Of a DNA stretch of 64,000 bases, positions 51,101 to 63,800 are shown piece after piece (the stretch's first letter is position 1; each line of letters starts with the position of its first letter). A program made the translations under genes and the position numbers. Source of the DNA: Limnoperna fortunei (Eukaryota; Mollusca; Bivalvia; Mytilida; Modiolidae); contig OX104116.1 of NCBI GenBank assembly GCA_944474755.1, positions 4,467,547 through 4,531,546 of the forward strand, read 5' to 3'. The notes below the pieces were generated by a model, which was not told where the DNA came from, searched no databases, and saw only the letters and a list, made by a program, of their open reading frames with translations.

Positions 51101-54100
51101 GATCGATTCATCGACCCTTTCAGACGTTTTAGAGTAGATTAATCGGTACATCGATCCACTCAGACGTTCTTCAGTAGGTTGATATTTACATCGATCCATT
51201 CAGACGTTCTTCAGTTGGTTGATCGGGTCATCGATCCATTCAGACGTTCTTCAGTTGGTTGATAGGTACATCGATCCATTCAGACGTTCTTCAGTAGGTT
51301 GATCGGGTCATCGATCCATTCAGACGTTCTTCAGTAGGTTGATCGGGTCATCGATTCATTCAGACGTTCTACAGTACGTTGATCGGGTCATGGATCGATT
51401 CAGACGTTCTTCAGTTGGTTGATCGGGTTATCGATCCATTCAGACGTTTTTCAGTTGGTTGATAGGTACATCGATTCATTCAGACGTTCTTCAGTAGGTT
51501 GATCGGGTCATCTATCCATTCAGACGTTCTTCAGTTGGTTGATCGGTACATCGATCCATACAGACGTTCTTCAGTAGGTTGATCGGGTCATCGATCCATT
51601 CAGACGTTCTTCAGAAGGTTGATCGGGTCATCGATCCATTCAGACGTTCTTCAGTAGGTTGAGCGGGTCATCGATCCATTCAGACGTTCTTCAGTAGGTT
51701 GATCGGGTCATCGATCCATTCAGACGTTCTTCGTAGGTTGATCGGTACATCGATTCATTCAGGCGTTCTTCAGTAGGTTGATTGGTACATCGATCCATTC
51801 AGGCGTTCTTCAGTAGATTGATGGGTACAGCGATCCACTCAGACGTCCTTCAGTAGGTTGATATTTACATCGATCCATTCAGACGTTCTTCAGTTGGTTG
51901 ATCCGGTCATCGATCCATTCAGTCGTTCTTCAGTTGGTTGATAGGTACATCGATCCATTCAGACGTTCTTCAGTAGGTTGATGTGTACATCCATCCATTC
52001 AGACGTTCTTCGTAGGTTGATCGGTACATCGATCCATTCAGGCGTTCTTCAGTAGGTTGATGGGTACATCGATCTACTCAGACGTTCTTCAGTAGGTTGA
52101 TATTTACATCGATCCATTCAGACGTTCTTCAGTAGTTTGATCGATTCATCGACCCTTTCAGACGTTCTAGAGTAGATTGATCGGTACATCGATCCATTCA
52201 GACGTTTTTCGTAGGTTGATCGGTCCATCGATCCATTCAGGCGTTCTTCGATAGGTTAATCGGTACATCGATCCATTCAGACATTCTTCAGTAGGTTGAT
52301 CGGGTCTTCGATCCATTCAGACGTTCTTTAGTTGGTTGATCGGGTCATCGATCCATTCAGACGTTCTTCAGTTGGTTGATAGGTACTTCGATCCATTCAG
52401 ACGTTCTGCAGTAGGTTGATCGGGTCATCGATCCATTCAGACGTTCTTCAGTAGGTTGATCGGGTCATCGATCCATTCAGACGTTCTTCAGTTGGTTGAT
52501 CTGGTCATCGATCCATTCAGACGTTCTTCAGTTGGTTGATAGGTACATCGATCCATTCAGACGTTCTTCAGTAAGTTGATCGGGTCATCGATCCACTCAG
52601 ACGTTCTTCAGTAGGTTGATGGGGTTATTGATCCATTCAGACGTTCTTCAGTAGGTTGATCGGGTCATCGATCCATTCAGACGTTCTTCAGTAGGTTGAT
52701 CGGGTCATCTATCCATTCAGACGTTCTTCAGTTGGTTGATCGGTACATCGATCCATTCAGACGTTCTTCAGTTGGTTGATAGGTACATCGATCCATTCAG
52801 ACGTTCTTCAGTAGGTTGATCGGGTCATCGATCCATTCAGACGTTCTTCAGTAGGTTGATCGGGTCATCGATCCATTCAGACGTTCTTCAGTAGGTTGAT
52901 CGGGTCATCGATCCATTCAGACGTTCTTCAGTAGGTTGATCGGGTCATCGATCCATTCAGACGTTCTTCAGTAGGTTGATCGGGTCATCGATCCATTCAG
53001 ACGTTCTTCGTAGGTTGATGGGTACATCGATCCATTCAGGCGTTCTTCAGTAGGTTGATCGATTCATCGACCCTTCCAGACGATCTAGAGTAGATTGATC
53101 GGTACATCGATCCATTCAGACGTTTTCGTAGGTTGATCGGTACATCGATCCATTCAGACATTCTTCAGAAGGTTGATCGGGTGATCGATCCATTCAGACG
53201 TTCTTTATTTGGTTGATCGGGTCATCGATCCATTCAGACGTTCTTCAGTTGGTTGATAGGTACATCGATCCATTCAGACGTTCTTCAGTTGGTTGATAGG
53301 TACATCGATCCATTCAGACGTTCTTCAGTAGTGGATCGGGTCATCGATCCATTCAGACGTTCTTCAGTAGGTTGATCGGGTCATCGATCCATTCAGACGT
53401 TCTTCAGTTGGTTGATCGGGTCATCGATCCATTCGGACGTTCTTCAGTTGGTTGATAGGTACATCGATCCATTCAGACGTTCTTCAGTAGATTGATCGGT
53501 ACATCGATTCATTCAGACGTTTTTAAGTAGGTTGATATTTACATCGATCCATTCAGACGTTCTTCGTAGGTTGATCGGTACATCGATCCATTCAGGCGTT
53601 CTTCAGTAGGTTGATCGGTACATCGATCCATTCAGGCGTTCTTCAGTAGGTTGATATTTACATCGATCCATTCAGACGTTCTTCAGTTGGTTGATCGGGT
53701 CATCGATCCATTCAGACGTTCTTCAGTAGGTTGATCGTGTCATCAATCCATTCAGACGTTCTTCAGTTGGTTGATAGGTACATCGATCCATTCAGACGTT
53801 CTTCAGTAGGTTGATCGGGTCATCGATCCATTCAGACGTTCTTCAGTTGGTTGATCGATTCATCGACCCTTTCAGACGTTTTAGAGTAGATTAATCGGTA
53901 CATCGATCCACTCAGACGTTCTTCAGTAGGTTGATATTTACATCGATCCATTCAGACGTTCTTCAGTTGGTTGATCGGGTCATCGATCCATTCAGACGTT
54001 CTTCAGTTGGTTGATAGGTACATCGATCCATTCAGACGTTCTTCAGTAGGTTGATCGGGTCATCGATCCATTCAGACGTTCTTCAGTAGGTTGATCGGGT

Positions 54101-57100
54101 CATCGATTCATTCAGACGTTCTACAGTACGTTGATCGGGTCATGGATCGATTCAGACGTTCTTCAGTTGGTTGATCGGGTTATCGATCCATTCAGACGTT
54201 TTTCAGTTGGTTGATCGGTACATCGATCCATACAGACGTTCTTCAGTAGGTTGATCGGGTCATCGATCCATTCAGACGTTCTTCAGAAGGTTGATCGGGT
54301 CATCGATCCATTCAGACGTTCTTCAGTAGGTTGAGCGGGTCATCGATCCATTCAGACGTTCTTCAGTAGGTTGATCGGGTCATCGATCCATTCAGACGTT
54401 CTTCGTAGGTTGATCGGTACATCGATTCATTCAGGCGTTCTTCAGTAGGTTGATTGGTACATCGATCCATTCAGGCGTTCTTCAGTAGATTGATGGGTAC
54501 AGCGATCCACTCAGACGTCCTTCAGTAGGTTGATATTTACATCGATCCATTCAGACGTTCTTCAGTTGGTTGATCCGGTCATCGATCCATTCAGTCGTTC
54601 TTCAGTTGGTTGATAGGTACATCGATCCATTCAGACGTTCTTCAGTAGGTTGATGTGTACATCCATCCATTCAGACGTTCTTCGTAGGTTGATCGGTACA
54701 TCGATCCATTCAGGCGTTCTTCAGTAGGTTGATGGGTACATCGATCTACTCAGACGTTCTTCAGTAGGTTGATATTTACATCGATCCATTCAGACGTTCT
54801 TCAGTAGTTTGATCGATTCATCGACCCTTTCAGACGTTCTAGAGTAGATTGATCGGTACATCGATCCATTCAGACGTTTTTCGTAGGTTGATCGGTCCAT
54901 CGATCCATTCAGGCGTTCTTCGATAGGTTAATCGGTACATCGATCCATTCAGACATTCTTCAGTAGGTTGATCGGGTCTTCGATCCATTCAGACGTTCTT
55001 TAGTTGGTTGATCGGGTCATCGATCCATTCAGACGTTCTTCAGTTGGTTGATAGGTACTTCGATCCATTCAGACGTTCTGCAGTAGGTTGATCGGGTCAT
55101 CGATCCATTCAGACGTTCTTCAGTAGGTTGATCGGGTCATCGATCCATTCAGACGTTCTTCAGTTGGTTGATCTGGTCATCGATCCATTCAGACGTTCTT
55201 CAGTTGGTTGATAGGTACATCGATCCATTCAGACGTTCTTCAGTAAGTTGATCGGGTCATCGATCCACTCAGACGTTCTTCAGTAGGTTGATGGGGTTAT
55301 TGATCCATTCAGACGTTCTTCAGTAGGTTGATCGGGTCATCGATCCATTCAGACGTTCTTCAGTAGGTTGATCGGGTCATCTATCCATTCAGACGTTCTT
55401 CAGTTGGTTGATCGGTACATCGATCCATTCAGACGTTCTTCAGTTGGTTGATAGGTACATCGATCCATTCAGACGTTCTTCAGTAGGTTGATCGGGTCAT
55501 CGATCCATTCAGACGTTCTTCAGTAGGTTGATCGGGTCATCGATCCATTCAGACGTTCTTCAGTAGGTTGATCGGGTCATCGATCCATTCAGACGTTCTT
55601 CAGTAGGTTGATCGGGTCATCGATCCATTCAGACGTTCTTCAGTAGGTTGATCGGGTCATCGATCCATTCAGACGTTCTTCGTAGGTTGATGGGTACATC
55701 GATCCATTCAGGCGTTCTTCAGTAGGTTGATCGATTCATCGACCCTTCCAGACGATCTAGAGTAGATTGATCGGTACATCGATCCATTCAGACGTTTTCG
55801 TAGGTTGATCGGTACATCGATCCATTCAGACATTCTTCAGAAGGTTGATCGGGTGATCGATCCATTCAGACGTTCTTTATTTGGTTGATCGGGTCATCGA
55901 TCCATTCAGACGTTCTTCAGTTGGTTGATAGGTACATCGATCCATTCAGACGTTCTTCAGTAGTGGATCGGGTCATCGATCCATTCAGACGTTCTTCAGT
56001 AGGTTGATCGGGTCATCGATCCATTCAGACGTTCTTCAGTTGGTTGATCGGGTCATCGATCCATTCGGACGTTCTTCAGTTGGTTGATAGGTACATCGAT
56101 CCATTCAGACGTTCTTCAGTAGGTTGATCGGTACATCGATTCATTCAGACGTTTTTAAGTAGGTTGATATTTACATCGATCCATTCAGACGTTCTTCGTA
56201 GGTTGATCGGTACATCGATCCATTCAGGCGTTCTTCAGTAGGTTGATCGGTACATCGATCCATTCAGGCGTTCTTCAGTAGGTTGATATTTACATCGATC
56301 CATTCAGACGTTCTTCAGTTGGTTGATCGGGTCATCGATCCATTCAGACGTTCTTCAGTAGGTTGATCGTGTCATCAATCCATTCAGACGTTCTTCAGTT
56401 GGTTGATAGGTACATCGATCCATTCAGACGTTCTTCAGTAGGTTGATCGGGTCATCGATCCATTCAGACGTTCTTCAGTAGGTTGATCGGGTCATCGATC
56501 CATTCAGACGTTCTTAAGTAGGTTGATCGGGTCATCGATCCATTCAGACGTACTTCAGTAGGTTGATCGGGTTATCGATCCATTCAGACGTTCTTCAGTA
56601 GGTTGATCGGGTCATCGATCCATTCAGACGTTCTTCGTAGGTTGATCGGTACATCGATTCATTCAGGCGTTCTTCAGTAGGTTGATCGGTACATCGATCC
56701 ATTCAGGCGTTCTTCAGTAGGTTGATGGGTACAGCGATCCACTCAGACGTCCTTCAGTAGGTTGATATTTACATCGATCCATTCAGACGTTCTTCAGTTG
56801 GTTGATCGGGTCATCGATCCATTCAGTCGTTCTTCAGTTGGTTGATAGGTACATCGATCCATTCAGACGTTTTTCGTAGGTTGATCGGTACATCCATCCA
56901 TTCAGGCGTTCTTCGATAGGTTAATCGGTACATCGATCCATTCAGACATTCTTCAGTAGGTTGATCGGGTCATCGATCCATTCAGACGTTCTTTAGTTGG
57001 TTGATCGGGTCATCGATCCATTCAGACGTTCTTCAGTTGGTTGATAGGTACATCGATCCATTCAGACGTTCTGCAGTAGGTTGATCGGGTCATCGATCCA

Positions 57101-60100
57101 TTCAGACGTTCTTCAGTAGGTTGATCGGGTCATCGATCCATTCAGACGTTCTTCAGTTGGTTGATCTGGTCATCGATCCATTCAGACGTTCTTCAGTTGG
57201 TTGATAGGTACCTCGATCCATTCATTCGTTCTTCAGTAAGTTGATCGGGTCATCGATCCACTCAGACGTTCTTCAGTAGGTTGATGGGGTTATCGATCCA
57301 TTCAGACGTTCTTCAGTTGGTTGATCGGTACATCGATCCATTCAGACGTTCTTCAGTAGGTTGATGGGGTTATCGATCCATTCAGACGTTCTTCAGTTGG
57401 TTGATCGGTACATCGATCCATTCAGACGTTCTTCAGTAGGTTGATCGGGTCATCTATCCATTCAGACGTTCTTCAGTTGGTTGATCGGTACATCGATCCA
57501 TTCAGACGTTCTTCAGTTGGTTGATAAGTACATCGATCTATTCAGACGTTCTTCAGTAGGTTGATCGGGTCATCGATCCATTCAGACGTTCTTCAGTAGG
57601 TTGATCGGGTCATCGATCCATTCAGACGTTCTTCAGTAGGTTGATCGGGTCATCGATCCATTCAGACGTTCTTCAGTAGGTTGATCGGGTCATCGATCCA
57701 TTCAGACGTTCTTCAGTAGGTTGATCGGGTCATCGATCCATTCAGACGTTCTTCAGTAGGTTGATCGGGTCATCGATCCATTCAGACGTTCTTCGTAGGT
57801 TGATCGGTACGTCGATCCATTCAGGCGTTCTTCAGTAGGTTGATTGGTACATCGATCCCCTCAGACGTTCTTCAATAGGTTGATATTTACATCGATCCAT
57901 TCAGACGTTCTTCAGTTGGATGATCGAGTCATCGATCCATTCAGACGTTCTTCAGTTGGTTTATAGGTACATCGATCTATTAAGACGTTCTTCGTAGGTT
58001 GATCGGGTCATCGATCCACTCAGACGTTCTTCAGTAGGTTGATATTTACATCGATCCATTCAGACGTTCTTCAGTAGGTTGATCGATTCATCGACCCTTC
58101 CAGACGATCTAGAGTAGATTGATCGGTACATCGATCCATTCAGACGTTTTCGTAGGTTGATCGGTACATCGATCCATTCAGGCGTTCTTCGATAGGTTAA
58201 TCGGTACATCGATCCATTCAGACATTCTTCAGAAGGTTGATCGGGTGATCGATTCATTCAGACGTTCTTTAGTTGGTTGATCGGGTCATCGATCCATTCA
58301 GACGTTCTTCAGTTGGTTGATAGGTACATCGATCCATTCAGACGTTCTTCAGTAGTGGATCGGGTCATCGATCCATTCAGACGTTCTTCAGTAGGTTGAT
58401 CGGGTCATCGATCCATTCAGACGTTCTTCAGCTGGTTGATCGGGTCATCGATCAATTCGGACGTTCTTCAGTTGGTTGATAGGTACATCGATCCATTCAG
58501 ACGTTCTTCAGTAGGTTGATCGGTACATCGATCCATTCAGACGTTTTTAAGTAGGTTGATATTTACATAGATCCATTCAGACGTTCTTCGTAGGTTGATC
58601 GGTACATCGATCCATTCAGGCGTTCTTCAGTAGGTTGATCGGTACATCGATCCATTAAGGCGTTCTTCAGTAGGTTGATCGTGTCATCAATCCATTCAGA
58701 CGTTCTTCAGTAGGTTGATCGGGTCATCGATCCATTCAGACGTTCTTCAGTTGGTTGATAGGTACATCGATCCATTCAGACGTTCTTCAGTTGGTTGATC
58801 GGGTCATCGATCCATTCAGACGTTCTTCAGTTGGTTGATCGGGTCATCGATCCATTCGGACGTTCTTCATTTGGTTGATAGGTACATCGATCCATTCAGA
58901 CGTTCTTCAGTAGGTTGATCGGTACATCGATCCATTCAGACGTTTTTAAGTAGGTTGATATTTACATCGATCCATTCAGACGTTCTTCGTAGGTTGATCG
59001 GTACATCGATCCATTCAGGCGTTCTTCAGTAGGTTGATCGGTACATCGATCCATTCAGACGTTTTTAAGTAGGTTGATATTTACATCGATCCATTCAGAC
59101 GTTCTTCGTAGGTTGATCGGTACATCGATCCATTCAGGCGTTCTTCAGTAGGTTGATCGGTACATCGATCCATTCAGGCGTTCTTCAGTAGGTTGATGGA
59201 TACATCGATCCACTCAGACGTTCTTCAGTAGGTTGATATTTACATCGATCCATTCAGACGTTCTTCAGTTGGTTGATCGGGTCATCGATCCATTCAGACG
59301 TTCTTCAGTAGGTTGATCGTGTCATCAATCCATTCAGACGTTCTTCAGTAGGTTGATCGGGTCATCAATCCATTCAGGCGTTCTTCAGTAGGTTGATCGG
59401 GTCATCGATCCATTCAGGCGTTCTTCAGTAGGTTGATCGTGTCATCAATCCATTCAGGCGTTCTTCAGTAGGTTGATCGGGTCATCAATCCATTCAGGCG
59501 TTCTTCACTAGGTTGATCGGGTCATCAATCCATTCAGACGTTCTTCAGTAGGTTGATCGGGTCATCGATCCATTCAGACGTTCTTCAGTTGGTTGATAGG
59601 TACATCGATCCATTCAGACGTTCTTCAGTTGGTTGATCGGGTCATCGATCCATTCAGACGTTCTTCAGTTGGTTGATCGATTCATCGACCCTTTCAGACG
59701 TTTTAGAGTAGATTGATCGGTACATCGATCGATCCAGACGTTCTTCAGTAGGTTGATCGGTACATCGATCCATTCAGACGTTCTTCAGTAGGTTGATCGG
59801 GTCATCGATCCATTCAGACGTTCTTCAGTAGGTTGATCGGGTCATCGATCCATTCAGACGTTCTTCGTAGGTTGATCGGTACATCGATCCATTCAGGCGT
59901 TCTTCAGTAGGTTGATTGGTACATCGATCAACTCAGACGTTCTTCAGCAGGTTGATATTTACATCGATCCATTCAGACGTTCTTCGTAGGTTGATCGGTA
60001 CAACGATCCATTCAGGCGTTCTTCAGTAGGTTGATCGGTACATCGATCCATTCAGGCGTTCTTCAGTAGGTTGATGGATACATCGATCCACTCAGACGTT

Positions 60101-61400
60101 CTTCAGTAGGTTGATATTTACATCGATCCATTCAGACGTTCTTCAGTTGGTTGATCGTGTCATCAATCCATTCAGACGTTCTTCAGTAGGTTGATCGGGT
60201 CATCGATCCATTCAGACGTTCTTCAGTTGGTTGATAGGTACATCGATCCATTCAGATGTTCTTCAGTTGGTTGATCGGGTCATCGATCCATTCAGACGTT
60301 CTTCAGCAGGTTGATATTTTTTCATCGATCCATTCAGACGTTCTTCAGTTGGTTGATCGGGTCATCGATCCATTCAGACGTTCTTCAGTTGGTTTATAGG
60401 TACATCGATCTATTAAGACGTTCTTCGTAGGTTGATCGGTACATCGATCCACTCAGACGTTCTTCAGTAGGTTGATATTTACATCGATCCATTCAGACGT
60501 TCTTCAGTAGGTTGATCGATTCATCGACCCTTCCAGACGATCTAGAGTAGATTGATCGGTACATCGATCCATTCAGACGTTTTCGTAGGTTGATCGGTAC
60601 ATCGATCCATTCAGGCGTTCTTCGATAGGTTAATCGGTACATCGATCCACTCAGACATTCTTCAGAAGGTTGATCGGGTGATCGATTCATTCAGACGTTC
60701 TTTAGTTGGTTGATCGGGTCATCGATCCATTCAGACGTTCTTCAGTTGTTTGATAGGTACATCGATCCATTCAGACGTTCTTCAGTAGTGGATCGGGTCA
60801 TCGATCCATTCAGACGTTCTTCAGTAGGTTGATCGGGTCATCGATCCATTCAGACGTTCTTCAGTTGGTTGATCGGGTCATCGATCCATTCGGACGTTCT
60901 TCAGTTGGTTGATAGGTACATCGATCCATTCAGATGTTCTTCAGTAGGTTGATCGGTACATCGATCCATTCAGACGTTTTTAAGTAGGTTGATATTTACA
61001 TCGATCCATTCAGACGTTCTTCGTAGGTTGATCGGTACATCGATCCATTCAGGCGTTCTTCAGTAGGGTGATCGGTACATCGATCCATTCAGGCGTTCTT
61101 CAGTAGGTTGATGGATACATCGATCCACTCAGACGTTCTTCAGTAGGTTGATATTTACATCGATCCATTCAGACGTTCTTCAGTTGGTTGATCGTGTCAT
61201 CAATCCATTCAGACGTTCTTCAGTAGGTTGATCGGGTCATCGATCCATTCAGACGTTCTTCAGTTGGTTGATAGGTACATCGATCCATTCAGACGTTCTT
61301 CAGTTGGTTGATCGGGTCATCGATCCATTCAGACGTTCTTCAGTTGGTTGTTCGATTCATCGACCCTTTCAGACGTTTTAGAGTAGATTGATCGGTACAT
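51000..61400. repeat. Satellite D block: 2.4-2.75 kb higher-order repeat, four copies
   Basis: The marker GGGTGATCGATC or GGGTGATCGATT lies at 53181, 55853, 58245 and 60678, giving intervals of 2,672, 2,392 and 2,433 bp. A second marker, TTTTAGAGTAGATTAATCGG, lies 2,752 bp apart in the first two copies (51136/53888), so the second copy has lost two monomers. A 38-bp monomer with CGTTTTCGTAGG travels with the first marker. The two matching minus-strand frames at 58060 and 60493 result from the last duplication. Confidence 0.85.
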
Positions 61401-61506
61401 CGATCGATCCAGACGTCGTTCTTCAGTAGGTTGATCGGTACATCGATCCATTCAGACGTTCTTCAATAGGTTGATCGGTACATCGATCCATTTAGACGTT
61501 CTTCAG

Positions 61507-61881
61507 TGGAATGGATTTCTAATAGATGACTTAATATTTGCTTGCGCTTATTTGTTCCTTCATTTGCGACATTTTACTAGCCTAGCTGTAATAATTCCCT
61601 TGCTGATAATAAAAGAACACTGATTTGTGTCGAATGAAACCTGTTATTTTATATAAAAAAAACAACATATTTTTGCATTCTTCTCAGTCAAATATCATAA
61701 AGGCAAACGACAGGATGGATAAACTAGAAATCGTTCATGTTTTGATGTACGTCAGGAAATTAGTCAGAAACTATTTGTTTCATGCGGATGGACTTATCTC
61801 ATTTGAAATATGTTTAGAGTTTTACCAAAAATAGAATAGAACTGAATTGCATTTTACAATTTAACTGTCGACGCTTAAGCC
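61507..61881. repeat. Non-satellite segment, copy 1
   Basis: Begins TGGAATGGATTTCTAATAG after ...CGTTCTTCAG and ends GTCGACGCTTAAGCC before GATGTTCTTCAG. GTTCTTCAG stands on both sides, so 9-12 bp of monomer are duplicated around the segment; that could be a target duplication or just the array's own repetition. No terminal inverted repeats. A plus-strand frame with a proper ATG at 61715-61834 gives MDKLEIVHVLMYVRKLVRNY then 19 more residues; a longer frame from 61625 needs a TTG start. The A-run near 61654 is eight long here and seven in the other copies, which breaks the longer frame, so coding is unlikely. Origin unknown. Confidence 0.85.
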
Positions 61882-62572
61882 GATGTTCTTCAGTAGGTTG
61901 ATCGGGTCATCGATCCATTCAGACGTTCTTCAGTTGGTTGATCGGGTCATCGATCCATTCGGACGTTCTTCAGTTGGTTGATAGGTACATCGATCCATTC
62001 AGACGTTCTTCAGTAGGTTGATCGGGTCATCGATCGATTCAGACGTTATTCAGTTGGTTGATCGGGTCATCGATCCATTCAGACGTTCTTCAGTTGGTTG
62101 ATCGGTACATCGATCCATTCAGACGTTCTTCATTTGGTTGATAGGTACATCGATCCATTCAGACGTTTTTAAGTAGGTTGATATTTACATCGATCCATTC
62201 AGACGTTCTTCGTAGGTTGATCGGTACATCGATCCATTCAGGCGTTCTTCAGTAGGTTGATCGGTACATCGATCCATTCAGGCGTTCTTCAGTAGGTTGA
62301 TGGATACATCGATCCACTCAGACGTTCTTCAGTAGGTTGATCGGGTCATCGATCCATTCAGACGTTCTTCAGTTGGTTGATAGGTACATCGATCCATTCA
62401 GACGTTCTTCAGTTGGTTGATCGGGTCATCGATCCATTCAGACGTTCTTCAATTGGTTGATCGATTCATCGACCCTTTCAGACGTTTTAGAGTAGATTGA
62501 TCGGTACATCGATCCATTCAGACGTTCTTCAATAGGTTGATCGGTACATCGATCCATTTAGACGTTCTTCAG
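61882..62572. repeat. Satellite D monomers between segment copies 1 and 2
   Basis: About 17 monomers of the 40-bp repeat, starting GATGTTCTTCAGTAGG and ending CATTTAGACGTTCTTCAG. The same two boundary variants flank the next block, showing that segment and monomers were duplicated together. Confidence 0.93.
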
Positions 62573-62946
62573 TGGAATGGATTTCTAATAGATGACTTAA
62601 TATTTGCTTGCGCTTATTTTGTTCCTTCATTTGCGACATTTTACTAGCCTAGCTGTAATAATTCCCTTGCTGATAATAAAGTACACTGATTTGTGTCGAA
62701 TGAAACCTGTTATTTTATATAAAAAAACAACATATTTTTGCATTCTTCTCAGTCAAATATCATAAAGGCAAACGACAGGATGGATAAACTAGAAATCGTT
62801 CATGTTTTGATGTACGTCAGGAAATTAGTCAGAAACTATTTGTTTCATGCGGATGGACTTATCTCATTTGAAATATGTTTAGAGTTTTACCAAAAATAGA
62901 ATAGAACTGAATTGTATTTTACAATTTAACTGTCGACGCTTAAGCC
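62573..62946. repeat. Non-satellite segment, copy 2
   Basis: Nearly identical to copy 1. Differences seen: one extra T in CTTATTTTGTTCC, AAAGTACACTG for AAAAGAACACTG, seven instead of eight A in the run near 62721, and one C-to-T change near the right end. The 39-codon ATG frame is intact at 62780-62899 and identical in sequence to copy 1, but the longer upstream frame is broken by the A-run change. Confidence 0.92.
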
Positions 62947-63800
62947 GATGTTCTTCAGTAGGTTGATCGGGTCATCGATCCATTCAGACGTTCTTCAGTT
63001 GGTTGATCGGGTCATCGATCCATTCGGACGTTCTTCAGTTGGTTGATAGGTACATCGATATATTCAGACGTTCTTCAGTAGGTTGATCGGGTCATCGATC
63101 GATTCAGACGTTATTCAGTTGGTTGATCGGGTCATCGATCCATTCAGACGTTCTTCAGTTGGTTGATCGGTACATCGATCCATTCAGACGTTCTTCATTT
63201 GGTTGATAGGTACATCGATCCATTCAGACGTTTTTAAGTAGGTTGATATTTACATCGATCCATTCAGATGTTATTCGTAGGTTGATCGGTACATCGATCC
63301 ATTCAGGCGTTCTTCAGTAGGTTGATCGGTACATCGATCCATTCAGGCGTTCTTCAGTAGGTTGATGGATACATCGATCCACTCAGACGTTCTTCAGTAG
63401 GTTGATATTTACATCGATCCATTCAGACGTTCTTCAGTTGGTTGATCGGGTCATCGATCCATTCAGACGTTCTTCAGTAGGTTGATCGTGTCATCGATCC
63501 ATTCAGACGTTCTTCAGTTGGTTGATCGGGTCATCGATCCATTCAGACGTTCTTCAGTTGGTTGATAGGTACATCGATCCATTCAGACGTTCTGCAGTTG
63601 GTTGATCGGGTCATCGATCCATTCAGACGTTCTTCAGTTGGTTGATCGATTCATCGACCCTTTCAGACGTTTTAGAGTAGATTGATCGGTACATCGATCG
63701 ATCCAGACGTCGTTCTTCAGTAGGTTGATCGGTACATCGATCCATTCAGACGTTCTTCAATGGGTTGATCGGTACATCGATCCATTTAGACGTTCTTCAA
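62947..63800. repeat. Satellite D monomers between segment copies 2 and 3
   Basis: About 21 monomers. The first dozen match the previous block variant by variant (for example CATTCGGACG, GTTATTCAGTTGG and GTTTTTAAGTAGG); the middle has extra monomers. Towards the right it carries CGATCGATCCAGACGTCG, also present just left of segment copy 1 at about 61405, so this block shares its end with the main array. Confidence 0.93.

Larger units (their letters stand above)
8427..61505. repeat. Satellite D, 40-bp monomer, giant array
   Basis: About 53 kb and roughly 1,325 head-to-tail monomers, all in one orientation and uninterrupted. The consensus reads ATCGATCCATTCAGACGTTC then TTCAGTTGGTTGATCGGGTC. 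Common variants are TAGG for TTGG; GATCGGTAC, GATAGGTAC or GATATTTAC for GATCGGGTC; CAGGCG, CAGATG or GTCC for CAGACGTT; and TCAATTC, TCTACTC or CACTC near the start. A 39-bp form lacking one A (GTTCTTCGTAGG) is frequent. Each unit has three CpGs, two GATC sites and the dyad GATCG-N6-CGATC across the monomer junction. The left 300 bp are the most degenerate. Because 40 is not a multiple of three, TGA and TAG recur in every plus-strand frame, and the few 65-67-codon frames (for example 44994, 46072 and 47627 plus; 58060 and 60493 minus) arise only at length variants. It is not coding. Confidence 0.98.

Noticed and set aside
58060..60690. Two nearly identical minus-strand 65-codon frames at 58060 and 60493
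   Set aside because: Satellite D translation again, duplicated by the 2.4-kb higher-order repeat. No start context, domain or independent composition.
8427..61505. CRISPR array
   Set aside because: Repeats are contiguous without unique spacers, the unit varies throughout, no cas genes are present and the context is eukaryotic.
8427..61505. Telomeric or rDNA-spacer identity for the large array
   Set aside because: The unit has no TTAGGG-like G-run repeat and no rRNA gene sequence occurs in the window.
61625..61834. 69-codon plus-strand frame in the captured segment
   Set aside because: It starts at TTG and depends on an eight-base A-run that is seven in the other two copies; only the inner 39-codon ATG frame survives in both full copies.
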